Assembly (NCBI GenBank): GCA_900764045.1
Contig: CAAFMN010000101.1
Location: 1 to 40,275, forward strand
Direction: 5' to 3'
Source of the DNA: Clostridia bacterium
Lineage (GTDB): Bacteria; Bacillota; Clostridia; Lachnospirales; Bianqueaceae
DNA length: 40,275 nt
The notes beneath the pieces are model-generated. The model had not been told where the DNA came from. It saw only the letters and a program-made list of their open reading frames with translations, and ran no database searches. A program made the translations under genes and the position numbers. Of this stretch, positions 23,407-33,000 are shown in pieces (position 1 is the stretch's first letter; every line of letters starts with the position of its first letter).

Positions 23407-25170
23407 TTATGAGCGGAATTGGTACTGATACAGGGATTCATACAGAGCGTGATTGGCAAGAAGCTCCTCATGCGTCCCCCGCTCCACAACGCCGTCCCGG
23501 GTCAGTACGACGATCTCGTCCGCGTTTTTAATCGTTGACAGGCGGTGTGCCACGACAATACAGGTCCTTCCTCGGGAGAGCTCCTCCAGAGACTCCTGAA
23601 TCAGCATCTCCGTCGCGTTATCCAGTGCGGAAGTCGCTTCATCCAATATCAGAATGGCTGGGTTCTTGAGAAATACCCGTGCGATGGAAATCCGCTGCTT
23701 CTGACCTCCGGACAGCTTGACGCCCCTCTCTCCGACCTGTGTATCATAGCCCTGTTCCATCGTCATGATGTATTCATGAATATTGGCCTTTTTCGCTGCT
23801 TCGATGATCTCCTCATCCGTAGCGTCCAGCTTGCCATAGGCAATATTCTGACGGATCGTGCCATTGAAGAGAAATACATCCTGTGCCACCATACCGATAT
23901 TGCGGCGCAGATCATAACGGGACATCCTGCGGATATCGATTCCGTCAATGGTAATGGCGCCCTCATTCAACTCATAAAAGCGTGGAATCAGATGACAGAG
24001 CGTGGTCTTGCCTGCACCGGACGGTCCGACCAACGCAACTGTACGCCCCTTATCGATCTGCAGCGTCATATCATGAATCACGCGGCTCTCCGCATCGGCT
24101 TCATCCGAGTTCTTGTAGCGGAATCCCACATGATCAAACCGGATATTTCCCTGCAGGGTCTGAACCGGCACCGGATTTTCCGGCTCGCTCTCCTCCGCCT
24201 CGTCCATAACCTCGCAGAAACGGGTAAAGCCCGTCATCCCGTTTTGAATCTGTTCAAAAATATTGACCAGACGCTGAATCGGCTTCAGGAACATACTGAT
24301 GTAGAGCAGATAGGCCGCGAATTCTCCGGTATCAATCCATCCGTAGAAGAAGAACAGTCCTCCCGCGACCAGTACGATCAGGTACAGGAGATCCTGGAAT
24401 AATCCCATTCCGGAAAAGAATTTACCCATGGCGCGGTAGGCCAGCCCTCTTGCCTCTTTAAATCTCTCATTGGCCTGATCGAACTTCCGGTTCTCGTACT
24501 CTGCCGTCGTATACGCCTTAGACACACGGATACCTGCGATCGCCGTCTCAACATTGGCGTTGACCTCCGCAACCTCCTCCCGCGTCTTGCGGAAGGTCGC
24601 CTGCAGCTCCTTGCGCAGCAGTACCGCAAACAATACGATAAAAGGAATTACTGCGAAAATAATGCAGGTCAGCCACAGATTGATTCTGGCCAACATAATA
24701 AAGGATCCGACGAGCATAATCACCGAAAGGAAAAGATCTTCCGGTCCATGATGCGCCAGCTCTGAAATATCCATCAGATCATTGATCATTCTGGACATGA
24801 TGGTACCCGTCTTCGTCTCATCAAAGTAGGAAAACGGCAGCTTTTGCATATGCCGGAACATGTCTCTGCGCATATCTCCCTGAATCCGGACACCTACAAT
24901 ATGACCCCAATATTGAATAAAATAGTTCAAACCGGCCTTGAGAATATAGATTCCCAGCAAAACCGCGGACCAGATGAGCAGCATCCTCAGATTCTGATTG
25001 GGCACGTAATCATTGATGATACTCTTGGCTATCATCGGATAAAAGAGGTCGCACAGCGCTACCACAAAAGCGCATACCAGGTCCGTATAAAACAGCACGC
25101 GATGCGGCTTGTAATATGCGGCAAATCTCCGAAGCAGATGCCGATTTGTCTTTTGAGCTGTTTTCTTCAT
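23407..25170 (-). CDS. MsbA/LmrA-like ABC exporter (permease fused to ATPase)
   Basis: A 587-residue half-transporter with six membrane helices (residues 20-320) and an ATPase domain carrying Walker A GPSGAGKTT, signature KLSGGQKQR, Walker B ILILDEATSALD and switch AHRLST. It is expected to act as a homodimer exporting lipids, drugs or peptides. It is the last gene of an operon; its ATG overlaps the stop of the transglutaminase-like gene by four bases. A bidirectional terminator follows. Substrate unknown; coupling to a transglutaminase-like protein and an aminopeptidase raises the possibility of peptide export, but this is only context. Confidence 0.9.
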   Translation of the reverse strand: MKKTAQKTNRHLLRRFAAYYKPHRVLFYTDLVCAFVVALCDLFYPMIAKSIINDYVPNQNLRMLLIWSAVLLGIYILKAGLNYFIQYWGHIVGVRIQGDMRRDMFRHMQKLPFSYFDETKTGTIMSRMINDLMDISELAHHGPEDLFLSVIMLVGSFIMLARINLWLTCIIFAVIPFIVLFAVLLRKELQATFRKTREEVAEVNANVETAIAGIRVSKAYTTAEYENRKFDQANERFKEARGLAYRAMGKFFSGMGLFQDLLYLIVLVAGGLFFFYGWIDTGEFAAYLLYISMFLKPIQRLVNIFEQIQNGMTGFTRFCEVMDEAEESEPENPVPVQTLQGNIRFDHVGFRYKNSDEADAESRVIHDMTLQIDKGRTVALVGPSGAGKTTLCHLIPRFYELNEGAITIDGIDIRRMSRYDLRRNIGMVAQDVFLFNGTIRQNIAYGKLDATDEEIIEAAKKANIHEYIMTMEQGYDTQVGERGVKLSGGQKQRISIARVFLKNPAILILDEATSALDNATEMLIQESLEELSRGRTCIVVAHRLSTIKNADEIVVLTRDGVVERGTHEELLANHALYESLYQYQFRS

Positions 25171-26531
25171 ATTTTTTCTATTCCTATCAGTTCGTGATCT
25201 CCTTCAAATTCTTGTCCGGTCAAGCCGTGATCCGCGTACTCCGCCTCGCCGATCTGGTTGTCATAGGGATCCTGGCGCACCTGTGACTTGGGCGGTGTAA
25301 ACTCCTGCTGGAATTCCGAATTCATTACAATCCGGAACGGATCCAGATTTCCGAAATAATGATTCCACTTTTCCTCATTTCCAGCGCGGTACGCGCTGCC
25401 GCCATAAGAACAGTCCGCGAACAGCCAACCATAGGGCGCTATATAGAACTGCGCCCAATCATGCATGCCGATGGTCAGCGGACCGGCGCATAACCCGGAC
25501 TGCCAACGCGCCGGAATTCCGGCCGCCCGGCACAGCGTGATAAACAGAAGCGCCTGTACTCCGCAGTCTCCCTTCAGATTCTTAGCGGCATACTCCGGAA
25601 TATTTTCCAGTGTAAAATACGCACGCATAAAGGTATATTTCACCTTGGTCGTTACGAAATCATAAAAAGCGCGCGCCTTTTTCAGCGGGTTGGTCTCTTC
25701 TCCCGCAAGCTCCTGCGCCAAAGCCCGGATATACGGTGTAAACAAGATGTGTGGAGCTTGCTCCTGTGTATAGAAATCCGGCTGTTCTTCCGATACCTGC
25801 TCCGGATCCAGCTTTACATAGGGCACACGGTTCACAATCTCGAACTCTGCCGCATACTCATGATTCTCCTCCGGTGCTTCTTCAAAATAAGCTGTCCGGC
25901 TCGGCGAATCCTCCGCAGCAATATAAGTCGGCTCCGGCGTGATCTTCAGGAGTTTGACCTCCGGAACTTGCTGTGCAAGCGCAGGCAGGGGAAGATGTAC
26001 CTTCAGCGTCTCTCCCGGCCGAAATGCCTCGTCCTCCACCCGCAGTGTACAGCGTGCGTGAATTCGATACGCTGCCTCTCCCTTTTCCTGCATCTCGCGG
26101 ATTGTCTCCATCAGCATCTTCTGTTCCTGATCGTCCACAGGATCCGCCTCCAGATGCTTCCATTTGCCGCGGATCTCCGGCTTGGTCTTCAGAAGCGTTC
26201 TGAAAAAACGCTTCTGAAAATAGACCTTACCATCCACAAAATGCCAGTCCGCCGTTCCTTCGTTCTGATAATACTCCAGTTCTGAAGGATCGAACTGTGT
26301 CAATTCCTCGCTCATCAGACGCACAGCGTCTTCCCAGGAATAGGTGTACTCCAGCCGCAGTCTGGCCGTAATCTCCTTTTCGATCAGGAGTCTCTGGCGC
26401 AGCGCCTCCGGCAATTCTCTCTCCAGGCGCTTATCAATCGCGGCCAACTCCCGGTCCCAGCTCCCGTTTTCTTTGAGCATACGGATATCGTCCGGCAGCG
26501 GAGCCGTCAGATTCTTCCAATTGTATTCCAT
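25167..26531 (-). CDS. Transglutaminase-like (papain-fold) domain protein
   Basis: A 454-residue protein without signal peptide. The C-terminal domain has the catalytic triad of the transglutaminase-like superfamily: C323 in LKGDCGVQALL, H357 in GMHDWAQ and D373 in FADCSYGG. The N-terminal 250 residues are charged and probably contain beta-sandwich modules. Bacterial members are usually proteases or amidases of unknown substrate. The ATG at 26531 lies eight bases after the aminopeptidase stop, and the gene overlaps the ABC gene by four bases. Confidence 0.85.
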   Translation of the reverse strand: MEYNWKNLTAPLPDDIRMLKENGSWDRELAAIDKRLERELPEALRQRLLIEKEITARLRLEYTYSWEDAVRLMSEELTQFDPSELEYYQNEGTADWHFVDGKVYFQKRFFRTLLKTKPEIRGKWKHLEADPVDDQEQKMLMETIREMQEKGEAAYRIHARCTLRVEDEAFRPGETLKVHLPLPALAQQVPEVKLLKITPEPTYIAAEDSPSRTAYFEEAPEENHEYAAEFEIVNRVPYVKLDPEQVSEEQPDFYTQEQAPHILFTPYIRALAQELAGEETNPLKKARAFYDFVTTKVKYTFMRAYFTLENIPEYAAKNLKGDCGVQALLFITLCRAAGIPARWQSGLCAGPLTIGMHDWAQFYIAPYGWLFADCSYGGSAYRAGNEEKWNHYFGNLDPFRIVMNSEFQQEFTPPKSQVRQDPYDNQIGEAEYADHGLTGQEFEGDHELIGIEKI

Positions 26532-26538
26532 GTCGGAC

Positions 26539-28311
26539 TTACCTCCGGATCATCTTAGCAAGCCACTTTGTCTCCTCTTCATTCAGATAAGGAGTCAGTG
26601 CCGCATAGACTCTATCATGATATTCCTCAATCTGCTGCTTTTCCTCTTCTGTGAGCAGGCTCTCGTCGATCGCCGCCCAATCATAGGGGCACATCGTCAC
26701 AGTCTCAAAACGCAGGAACTCTCCGTCCACTGTCGTCTGATCCTCTCTGACCAGAACCAGATTCTCGATACGGACGCCGAATTCTCCCTCCGCGTAGTAT
26801 CCCGGCTCATCCGATACCAGCATACCCGGCTTCAGCGCTACACCGTTATGAACACGGCTGATCCGATGCGGTCCCTCATGTACGCTCAGTACATATCCCA
26901 CGCCATGTCCTGTTCCGTGTCTGAAGTCCATTCCTTCCTTCCAGAGCGGTTCTCTGGCCAGAATATCCAGGTAGTCTCCGGTGGTTCCCGCCATAAACTT
27001 GGCGTGGCCCAGCGCCAGATGGCCCTTCAGGACCAGTGTATATGCTTTTTTCATCTTCTCTGTCAGAGGTCCGAGAACAATCGTTCTTGTAATATCCGTT
27101 GTTCCCTGCAGATACTGACCGCCGGAATCCACAACAATCATTCCTTCCGGCTTCAGCACGGCGCAGCTTCCCCGCTTGGCACTATAATGTGCACTGGCTC
27201 CGTTGGCATTATAACCGGCGATCGTACCGAAACTCAGATCCAGATAATCCGGCAGCTCGGCACGGCGCTGATCCAGATAATCCGAAGCGTCGCACTCATC
27301 GATCGGATGCTCTGTATCCTTGACGGCTTCCTGAATCCACTTCAGGAACTTTACCATCGCTACTCCGTCCTTGATATGGGCCTGACGGATATTCTCGCAC
27401 TCGGTCTCGTTCTTGCAGGCCTTGTATTCGGTTGTGATGTCCGGCTCATACGCTGTTTCCCACGCTGCCGGTATAGCTTCTTTCAAGAGCATATTGATTC
27501 TGCTCGGGTCCATCAGCGCTTTTCCGGCCGGCAGGGATTTCAGGAACTCCGGCAAAGCCCCATATGGCATCAGCTTAACCTGATCCTCCGCCAGTCTTGC
27601 TATAATCTCTGCGCTGAATTTGTCCGGATCGGCGAATAGCCACGCCTCTTCCTTTCCTACCAGCATATAGGAATAGAACACCGGCGTATGCGCGATATCA
27701 TTGCCGCGCAGATTGGTCAGCCACGCGATATCATCCAGAGAAGCCAGCACCAGATATTCCGCGTTCTCTGCGGCCATATGTTTCCGTACCCGTGCCAGAC
27801 GCGCGCTGTGGTTCTCTCCGGTGTATTTCTCACTCAGCTCAAATACCGGATCCTTCGGCAGCGCCGGACGATCCTTCCACACCTTTTCCGCCAGATCCTG
27901 ACTGCACACAAACTCTGCTTCCGGCATATACGCCTTCCACTGCTTTCCCAGCTGCGCGCTTACCATACGGCCGTCGCAGCCTACAACCGTTCCCTGAATG
28001 GCATGCTCTGCCAGCCACTCCTCCAGGCCGGGAACGCCGGGCAGTCCCATCTTATACAGGGTAATCCCCGTGTTCTTGGTCTCCTTCTCCGCCTGAATAT
28101 GATACCGGCCGTCCACCCAGAGATACGCGCCGTCAAGTCCTACCACCAGTACGCCGGCAGAACCCGTAAAGCCGCTGAAATACGCTCTGGCGCGCCAGTA
28201 CTCGGCTACATACTCACTTTGATGCGCATCCTGGCTGGGAATGATATAATAATCCATCCCTGCTTTACGCATCTGTTCCCTCAACGCTTCTAATCTTTCT
28301 GTTATTTCCAT
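26539..28311 (-). CDS. Xaa-Pro aminopeptidase (aminopeptidase P, M24B family)
   Basis: A 590-residue metallopeptidase that removes N-terminal residues preceding proline. Two creatinase-like N-terminal domains (residues 1-150 and 160-310) precede the pita-bread catalytic domain. The five metal ligands are visible: D395 and D406 (VDSGGQYLQGTTDITRT), H469 (HGTGHGVGY), E502 (DEPGYY) and E516 (RIENLV). The size matches the three-domain eukaryotic-like APP found in many Clostridia. It starts 14 bases after the DUF1385 gene. Confidence 0.93.
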   Translation of the reverse strand: MEITERLEALREQMRKAGMDYYIIPSQDAHQSEYVAEYWRARAYFSGFTGSAGVLVVGLDGAYLWVDGRYHIQAEKETKNTGITLYKMGLPGVPGLEEWLAEHAIQGTVVGCDGRMVSAQLGKQWKAYMPEAEFVCSQDLAEKVWKDRPALPKDPVFELSEKYTGENHSARLARVRKHMAAENAEYLVLASLDDIAWLTNLRGNDIAHTPVFYSYMLVGKEEAWLFADPDKFSAEIIARLAEDQVKLMPYGALPEFLKSLPAGKALMDPSRINMLLKEAIPAAWETAYEPDITTEYKACKNETECENIRQAHIKDGVAMVKFLKWIQEAVKDTEHPIDECDASDYLDQRRAELPDYLDLSFGTIAGYNANGASAHYSAKRGSCAVLKPEGMIVVDSGGQYLQGTTDITRTIVLGPLTEKMKKAYTLVLKGHLALGHAKFMAGTTGDYLDILAREPLWKEGMDFRHGTGHGVGYVLSVHEGPHRISRVHNGVALKPGMLVSDEPGYYAEGEFGVRIENLVLVREDQTTVDGEFLRFETVTMCPYDWAAIDESLLTEEEKQQIEEYHDRVYAALTPYLNEEETKWLAKMIRR

Positions 28312-28324
28312 GGTTGATTCCTCC

Positions 28325-29122
28325 TTACCCGATCAGCCGGTCTAACCAGGACCGCTGCTCTGTTTTTATGTATTTTTTCTTATCCTCTTCCGACAATTGG
28401 CCGCTCTCTGCCTCCAGGAGAAGATTGAGCCCCCGGCACGCCGCCTGAAGCTGCCGCTGCGACGGCTCCCGCGTCGTGACCTTCCGCTGCAATGCGTCTC
28501 CTATCGGGTCGATTACAGACTTTACCGCCGGACATTTTTCCACAGGCATACGGAAGAGCTCATACGCTGCCCCCATCGTAAGAACCTGCTGAAATGTGCC
28601 ATGCCCCAACGGCAATATGCCGATCACTGTCCCTGTCGCCGCCGCATATACCATGAAATTGGTTCCGCAGCGGCGGGAAATTCTGGATACCTCTTCCGCC
28701 TCCTGCACTGATATGCGTCCCTGACGTTTTTCATAGGCGCCAATGGCTTTATGCTCTGCGCCGTGGAATCTGCGGACTTCACCGTCCCAGCCGAAAATCC
28801 TGTACATAAGCACGGCAACCAGACCATACTGCGCACCTATGATCCCCTTGCCAAGCGCACGCACATACCTGGAACGGGACTTGGAAAACATCCATCCTAC
28901 CGCTTCCGCAGCCGATAAAACCAGCATTCCACGGACTCCCTGATTGTTCCACAGGCTCTCCAATCCGCGCAAAACCGGCACATTCTGCACTGCTTTCTCT
29001 GTGCGCCGCTCATAAAGTTCATAAGAATAAGAATCCTTTTTCTTATCATACTGCACGGAGACAGCATAATTTTCTCCGTAAAAAGTGATTCCGTCCTTTC
29101 TGGAGCTTCCTGAGATCTTCAT
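28325..29122 (-). CDS. DUF1385 (YqhQ-like) membrane protein
   Basis: A 265-residue protein with the family core FHGAEHKAIGAYE and SRISRRCGTNFMVYAA in residues 118-165. Hydrophobic helices lie around 65-110 and 160-200, and the end is charged. The family is widespread in Firmicutes and has no firmly established role. It is the first gene of the operon reaching to 23407. GGGGAGAGG lies upstream of the ATG. Confidence 0.88.
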   Translation of the reverse strand: MKISGSSRKDGITFYGENYAVSVQYDKKKDSYSYELYERRTEKAVQNVPVLRGLESLWNNQGVRGMLVLSAAEAVGWMFSKSRSRYVRALGKGIIGAQYGLVAVLMYRIFGWDGEVRRFHGAEHKAIGAYEKRQGRISVQEAEEVSRISRRCGTNFMVYAAATGTVIGILPLGHGTFQQVLTMGAAYELFRMPVEKCPAVKSVIDPIGDALQRKVTTREPSQRQLQAACRGLNLLLEAESGQLSEEDKKKYIKTEQRSWLDRLIG

Positions 29123-29160
29123 ACGCCCTCTCCCCTTTTGTCTATACGCTTCCGCCCCTT

Positions 29161-29189
29161 ATTATATTGCAACTCCAATATATTCGCAA
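29161..29189 (-). promoter_or_regulatory. Promoter of the DUF1385-aminopeptidase-transglutaminase-ABC operon
   Basis: Reading leftward: TTGCGA (29189-29184), 17 bp, TATAAT (29166-29161), about 40 bases before the first gene. Confidence 0.7.
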
Positions 29190-29203
29190 GTATTTTCTGT
29201 TTT

Positions 29204-30184
29204 TTAGACAGATTTCCCCATATCTTGCAAACTTTGCAGTTCCGGTACAACTGTGGGCGCTGTTTCTCCTCTCAGGCATGCAATGATATTCTCTGCCGCC
29301 AGCAGGTCCATCTTCTCCCGCACCTCTTCTGTAGCCGTACCGATATGAGGAACATGTACCACATTGTCCAATGTCAGCAGCTCATTGTCCGGATCCGTCG
29401 GCTCCTTCTCATATACATCCAGTCCTGCAGCAAAGATCCTGTGTTTTTTTAGGACCTGAATCAGCGCCGCCTCATCGACCACCGGGCCTCTAGCCACATT
29501 GATCAGCACCGCCGTCTTTTTCATCCTCGCCAGCTCCTGCGCACCGACCATCCCCCGCGTCTCTTCAGTCAAGGGCGTAACAATCACCACAAAATCCGAA
29601 CGGCTCATCAATTCCTCTTTGGACACATACCTGGCTCCATACTCCTTCTCCGCCGCCGGATTGACGTGCCGGTTGTAATACAGAACCTTCATCCCCATGC
29701 CGCATACCGCACGCTTCGCGATCGCCTGTCCAATCCTTCCCATGCCGATAATGCCAAGCGTCTTGCCGCTGACCTCCAGTCCGAAGAGGCCCTGTCCCTC
29801 ATGGCCATTCCACCGTCCCGCACGCATATAACGGTCCAGTTCGCAGATTCTTCTGGAAGCCGCAATCATAAGCCCAATCGTAAGGTCCGCCACAGAGTCG
29901 TTCAGAACTCCCGGCGTATGTGTCCCCAGAACCCTATGTCTACGCATCGCCTCTATATTCAGATTATTATAACCCACGGACGACAGCGCGATCATCTTAA
30001 GCTTCGGCGCAGCCTCCAGCAGCTCTTCATCTACCTTGAGGCCGCCGTTTCCATGAATAGCGTCGGCATCGGATATTTCTCTCAGCAGCTTCTCTCTTGT
30101 AAAGGCCTCCGTAACCGTTCCGACAGAAGCCAACAGTTCCTTCACACTTTGCGGTACCTCATGGCTGATCACTATTTTATTCAT
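29204..30184 (-). CDS. D-isomer-specific 2-hydroxyacid dehydrogenase
   Basis: A 326-residue NAD(P)-dependent enzyme. The Rossmann motif GIIGMGRIG ends at residue 152, and the catalytic residues are R232 (NVARGP), E261 (EKEP) and H280 (PHIG). After the second strand the sequence reads YYNRH, without the acidic residue expected for NAD, so NADP may be preferred (inference). Likely reactions are reduction of glyoxylate, hydroxypyruvate or another 2-oxoacid. Its ATG overlaps the rmuC stop by four bases. Confidence 0.9.
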   Translation of the reverse strand: MNKIVISHEVPQSVKELLASVGTVTEAFTREKLLREISDADAIHGNGGLKVDEELLEAAPKLKMIALSSVGYNNLNIEAMRRHRVLGTHTPGVLNDSVADLTIGLMIAASRRICELDRYMRAGRWNGHEGQGLFGLEVSGKTLGIIGMGRIGQAIAKRAVCGMGMKVLYYNRHVNPAAEKEYGARYVSKEELMSRSDFVVIVTPLTEETRGMVGAQELARMKKTAVLINVARGPVVDEAALIQVLKKHRIFAAGLDVYEKEPTDPDNELLTLDNVVHVPHIGTATEEVREKMDLLAAENIIACLRGETAPTVVPELQSLQDMGKSV

Positions 30185-31458
30185 ACTCTGTCTCCTTCTG
30201 TAGATTCCGGCAGAAACTCCATCATCTCCGGCCCTTCCAGCGCGCTGACCTTATCCAGCCGCTTCTGAATCAGATCCGTACGTTTCTTCATCTCATCCGT
30301 AGAGCGCACCGCCAGATCCAGATTCCGCTGCGTTTTATCGATCAGATCCCCGAATTTTTCATATTGTCCCCGGACATTCTGCAACACGCGCAGCACCTCC
30401 TGCGTATTCCGGCTGACTGTCAAGAACTTGAATCCAACCGCCAGGCTGTTCAGCAGGGCACTGAGCGTTGTCGGTCCGGAGATCACCACCTTCAGCTCCC
30501 GCTGACAATACTCGGCCAAGCCCGGAATCCGCAGCACCTCCGAATACAGTCCCTCCGAAGGCAAAAACATGATGGCAAAATCCGTTGTATCCGGTGCATT
30601 GATGTATTTGGTACTGATATCCCTGGCTTCTGACTTGATCCGTCCCTCCAGCTCCCGTACCGCAGTCTCCACGCCTTTCCGGTCCGCACCCGCGGCGGCC
30701 TCCTGAATCTTCGCGTACAGGTCCGCCGGGAACTTGCTGTCAATCGGCAGGTAAATCGATCGGCCACCGTCTGTCTTGTCCGGAATCTTCAACGCGAATT
30801 CTACCCTTTCCTGACTGTTCTTTTTGATCTGAACATTTTTGTCATACAATGAATCAGGAAAAATATTCGCCAGAATCTGCTCAAGCTGCATCTCTCCCCA
30901 GGTTCCCCTCGTCTTAACATTCGACAGGGTCCGGTTCAGATTCTCCACGCCGTTGGTCAGGCTCTGCAGCTCCCCCACAGCCTTATACAGGCTGCCCAGC
31001 TGCTGTCCGATCTTCTCGAAACTGGAATCCAGACGCTCATTAAGCGACTTATCCAGGCGCTCATTGATATTCCTGTGGATCTCGCTCAGCTTCTCGCCAT
31101 TGACACGATTCATGGTCTCCACCGACGCTACCAGCCTTTCCATGATCTTCTCCTGCGCCTCATGGTTCTGCTTCAGAATCGCTTTTTCCATTTCCTGCAG
31201 CATTCTGGACTGTTCTCCGGCCCCTGCGGCAACCGCCTTCTCCAGACGCGTCTGCAGATCATCCATTCTCTTTTCATTTTCTACGCGTAAGTTCTGTATC
31301 GACTGATCCACCTGCTGTGCCATCCGCAGCTGCTGCTCAGACGCGTCCTTGGCCAGCGCCAGCCGAAGCTCCTGTGTATCCCCCGTACGTCTGCGCCATA
31401 GAAGTACGATCTGCAAAATGAGTATACAAAAAAGCAGACCCAGCAATATCCATTCCAT
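30181..31458 (-). CDS. rmuC: RmuC-family DNA recombination protein
   Basis: A 425-residue protein. One N-terminal membrane helix (EWILLGLLFCILILQIVLLW) precedes a long coiled coil (about 30-190), and the conserved RmuC nuclease-like core (TRGTWGEMQLEQILANIFPDS to DFAIMFLPSEGLYSEVLR, about 190-330) follows. RmuC limits recombination between short inverted repeats in E. coli; its enzymatic activity is only predicted. Start: ATG at 31458 with GGAAGGG upstream, preferred over the in-frame ATG at 31521, which would lie upstream of the promoter's -35 box. Confidence 0.93.
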   Translation of the reverse strand: MEWILLGLLFCILILQIVLLWRRRTGDTQELRLALAKDASEQQLRMAQQVDQSIQNLRVENEKRMDDLQTRLEKAVAAGAGEQSRMLQEMEKAILKQNHEAQEKIMERLVASVETMNRVNGEKLSEIHRNINERLDKSLNERLDSSFEKIGQQLGSLYKAVGELQSLTNGVENLNRTLSNVKTRGTWGEMQLEQILANIFPDSLYDKNVQIKKNSQERVEFALKIPDKTDGGRSIYLPIDSKFPADLYAKIQEAAAGADRKGVETAVRELEGRIKSEARDISTKYINAPDTTDFAIMFLPSEGLYSEVLRIPGLAEYCQRELKVVISGPTTLSALLNSLAVGFKFLTVSRNTQEVLRVLQNVRGQYEKFGDLIDKTQRNLDLAVRSTDEMKKRTDLIQKRLDKVSALEGPEMMEFLPESTEGDRV

Positions 31459-31488
31459 CGTATCATCCCTTCCGCTGTGATACTTTAT

Positions 31489-31517
31489 AGGATACACTGT
31501 TCTGCTCGTTTTGTCAA
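31489..31517 (-). promoter_or_regulatory. Promoter of rmuC and the hydroxyacid dehydrogenase
   Basis: Reading leftward: TTGACA (31517-31512), 17 bp, TATCCT (31494-31489). Confidence 0.7.
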
Positions 31518-31538
31518 GCATATAGAGAACATCTGTTC

Positions 31539-32906
31539 TTATTTTTCTTCAACGGCCTTTAATGTTTTTCTGAGGAAAAACGCGCTCATAAGCAGCGAGA
31601 CTGTCTCCGCGATCGGAAACGCCAGCCACACCAATACCAATTGTCCGGTCTGAGAGAGCAGCCATGCCGCCGGCAAGAGCACAAACAGCTGACGGCAAAC
31701 GGATACGATCAGGCTGTACATCGGATTACCGATAGCCTGGCATACGGAACCGGCAACGATACAAAAACCTGCCAACAGAAAATGGCATCCGATGATACGC
31801 AGCGCGGGCTCTCCGATCGCCAGCATCTCCGCGGACGGATTAAACATGGACAGCAGTACATCCGGTATCAGCTCAAAGGCCAGAACCCCCAGGGCCATGA
31901 TTATAACCGCTGTCAGGATCGACAGCTTTACGGTCTTCTTAACACGGTCCGGCTTATCGGCACCATAGTTATAGGAAATGATCGGAACCATCGCGTTGTT
32001 CAGTCCGAATACAGGCATAAATACAAAGCTCTGCAGCTTAAAATAAGCGCCGAATACAGCTGTCGCAGTCGTCGTAAATCCGATCAGAATCATATTCATG
32101 GCAAAATTCATGATCGATCCGATGCACTGCATGATGATGGAGGGCACCCCGATCCGATAGATCTGCCGCACCGTCGGCCCATGCCAGCGGATCTTTTTCA
32201 GCGACAGATGAATCTCCGGATTGTGCCGGACATTCAGAATGATTCCGATGACCGCCGCGACAATCTGTCCTACTACGGTCGCGACCGCAGCGCCCGCGAC
32301 CTCCATTCTCGGCATCCCGAACATTCCAAAGATCAGGATGGGATCCAGAATGATATTGATCACAGCACCAATCAGCTGTGTCCACATAGCCAGAGATGTT
32401 CTTCCCGTCGCCTGCAGAAGTCTTTCGCAGCAGAACTGCATAAAAATTCCGATGGAACAGCACAGACAGATCAATGCGTAATCCGTCCCATAATTCACGA
32501 TCTCTTCTACATCTGTCTGCACTTCAAAAAATGTCCGTGCCCCCAATGCGCCTACCACCGCGAAGGCCACAAAGCTCATCAGTGCCAAAAACACACCTGT
32601 ATTGGCCGCACGATCCGCGTCGTTCTGTTTTTTTGCGCCTAAGGAACGGGCCAATAGCGCATTCATACCCATCGCTGTTCCGCCCCCCACCGCGATCATC
32701 AGATTCTGCAGCGGGAACGCAAGCGATACCGCATTCAGCGCATTCTCACTCAGCTGTGAAACAAATATACTGTCCACGACATTATAAAATGCCTGAACCA
32801 GCATTGAAATCATGATCGGAGCCGCCATTCCGAGCAAAAGCTTGTCGACCGGCAGTACCCCCATCTTATTCTCTTGTACTACAATCCCCTGTCCTTCCGT
32901 GCTCAT
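31539..32906 (-). CDS. MATE-family efflux transporter
   Basis: A 455-residue polytopic protein of the bacterial DinF/NorM-like MATE class, with PIMISMLVQAFYNVVDSIFVSQL at the N-terminus and GAVINIILDPILIFG in the middle. The ATG at 32906 is chosen because AAGGTGG lies six bases upstream; the frame is open to 32951. It is transcribed from its own promoter right behind thrS. The substrate is unknown. Confidence 0.9.
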   Translation of the reverse strand: MSTEGQGIVVQENKMGVLPVDKLLLGMAAPIMISMLVQAFYNVVDSIFVSQLSENALNAVSLAFPLQNLMIAVGGGTAMGMNALLARSLGAKKQNDADRAANTGVFLALMSFVAFAVVGALGARTFFEVQTDVEEIVNYGTDYALICLCCSIGIFMQFCCERLLQATGRTSLAMWTQLIGAVINIILDPILIFGMFGMPRMEVAGAAVATVVGQIVAAVIGIILNVRHNPEIHLSLKKIRWHGPTVRQIYRIGVPSIIMQCIGSIMNFAMNMILIGFTTTATAVFGAYFKLQSFVFMPVFGLNNAMVPIISYNYGADKPDRVKKTVKLSILTAVIIMALGVLAFELIPDVLLSMFNPSAEMLAIGEPALRIIGCHFLLAGFCIVAGSVCQAIGNPMYSLIVSVCRQLFVLLPAAWLLSQTGQLVLVWLAFPIAETVSLLMSAFFLRKTLKAVEEK

Positions 32907-32931
32907 ATCTTTCCACCTTTGCATAAAAATG

Positions 32932-32961
32932 AAGATAAGGCAGTCTTTCATGCCTTATCTT
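32932..32961 (-). terminator. thrS terminator overlapping the MATE start point
   Basis: AAGATAAGGC and GCCTTATCTT form a perfect ten-base stem. Leftward it is followed by CATTTTT. It lies 40 bases after the thrS stop, between the MATE promoter and the MATE ribosome site. Confidence 0.7.
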
Positions 32962-32964
32962 TAT

Positions 32965-32992
32965 TGTATAACAGTTTATATCCCTTTGTCAA
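32965..32992 (-). promoter_or_regulatory. Promoter of the second MATE gene
   Basis: Reading leftward: TTGACA (32992-32987), 16 bp, TATACA (32970-32965). It is squeezed between the thrS stop and the thrS terminator. Confidence 0.65.
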
Positions 32993-33000
32993 TACCCTGC

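Noticed and set aside
26344..27639. 431-codon plus-strand frame opposite the transglutaminase and aminopeptidase genes
   Set aside because: It spans two real genes antisense and has no recognisable features.
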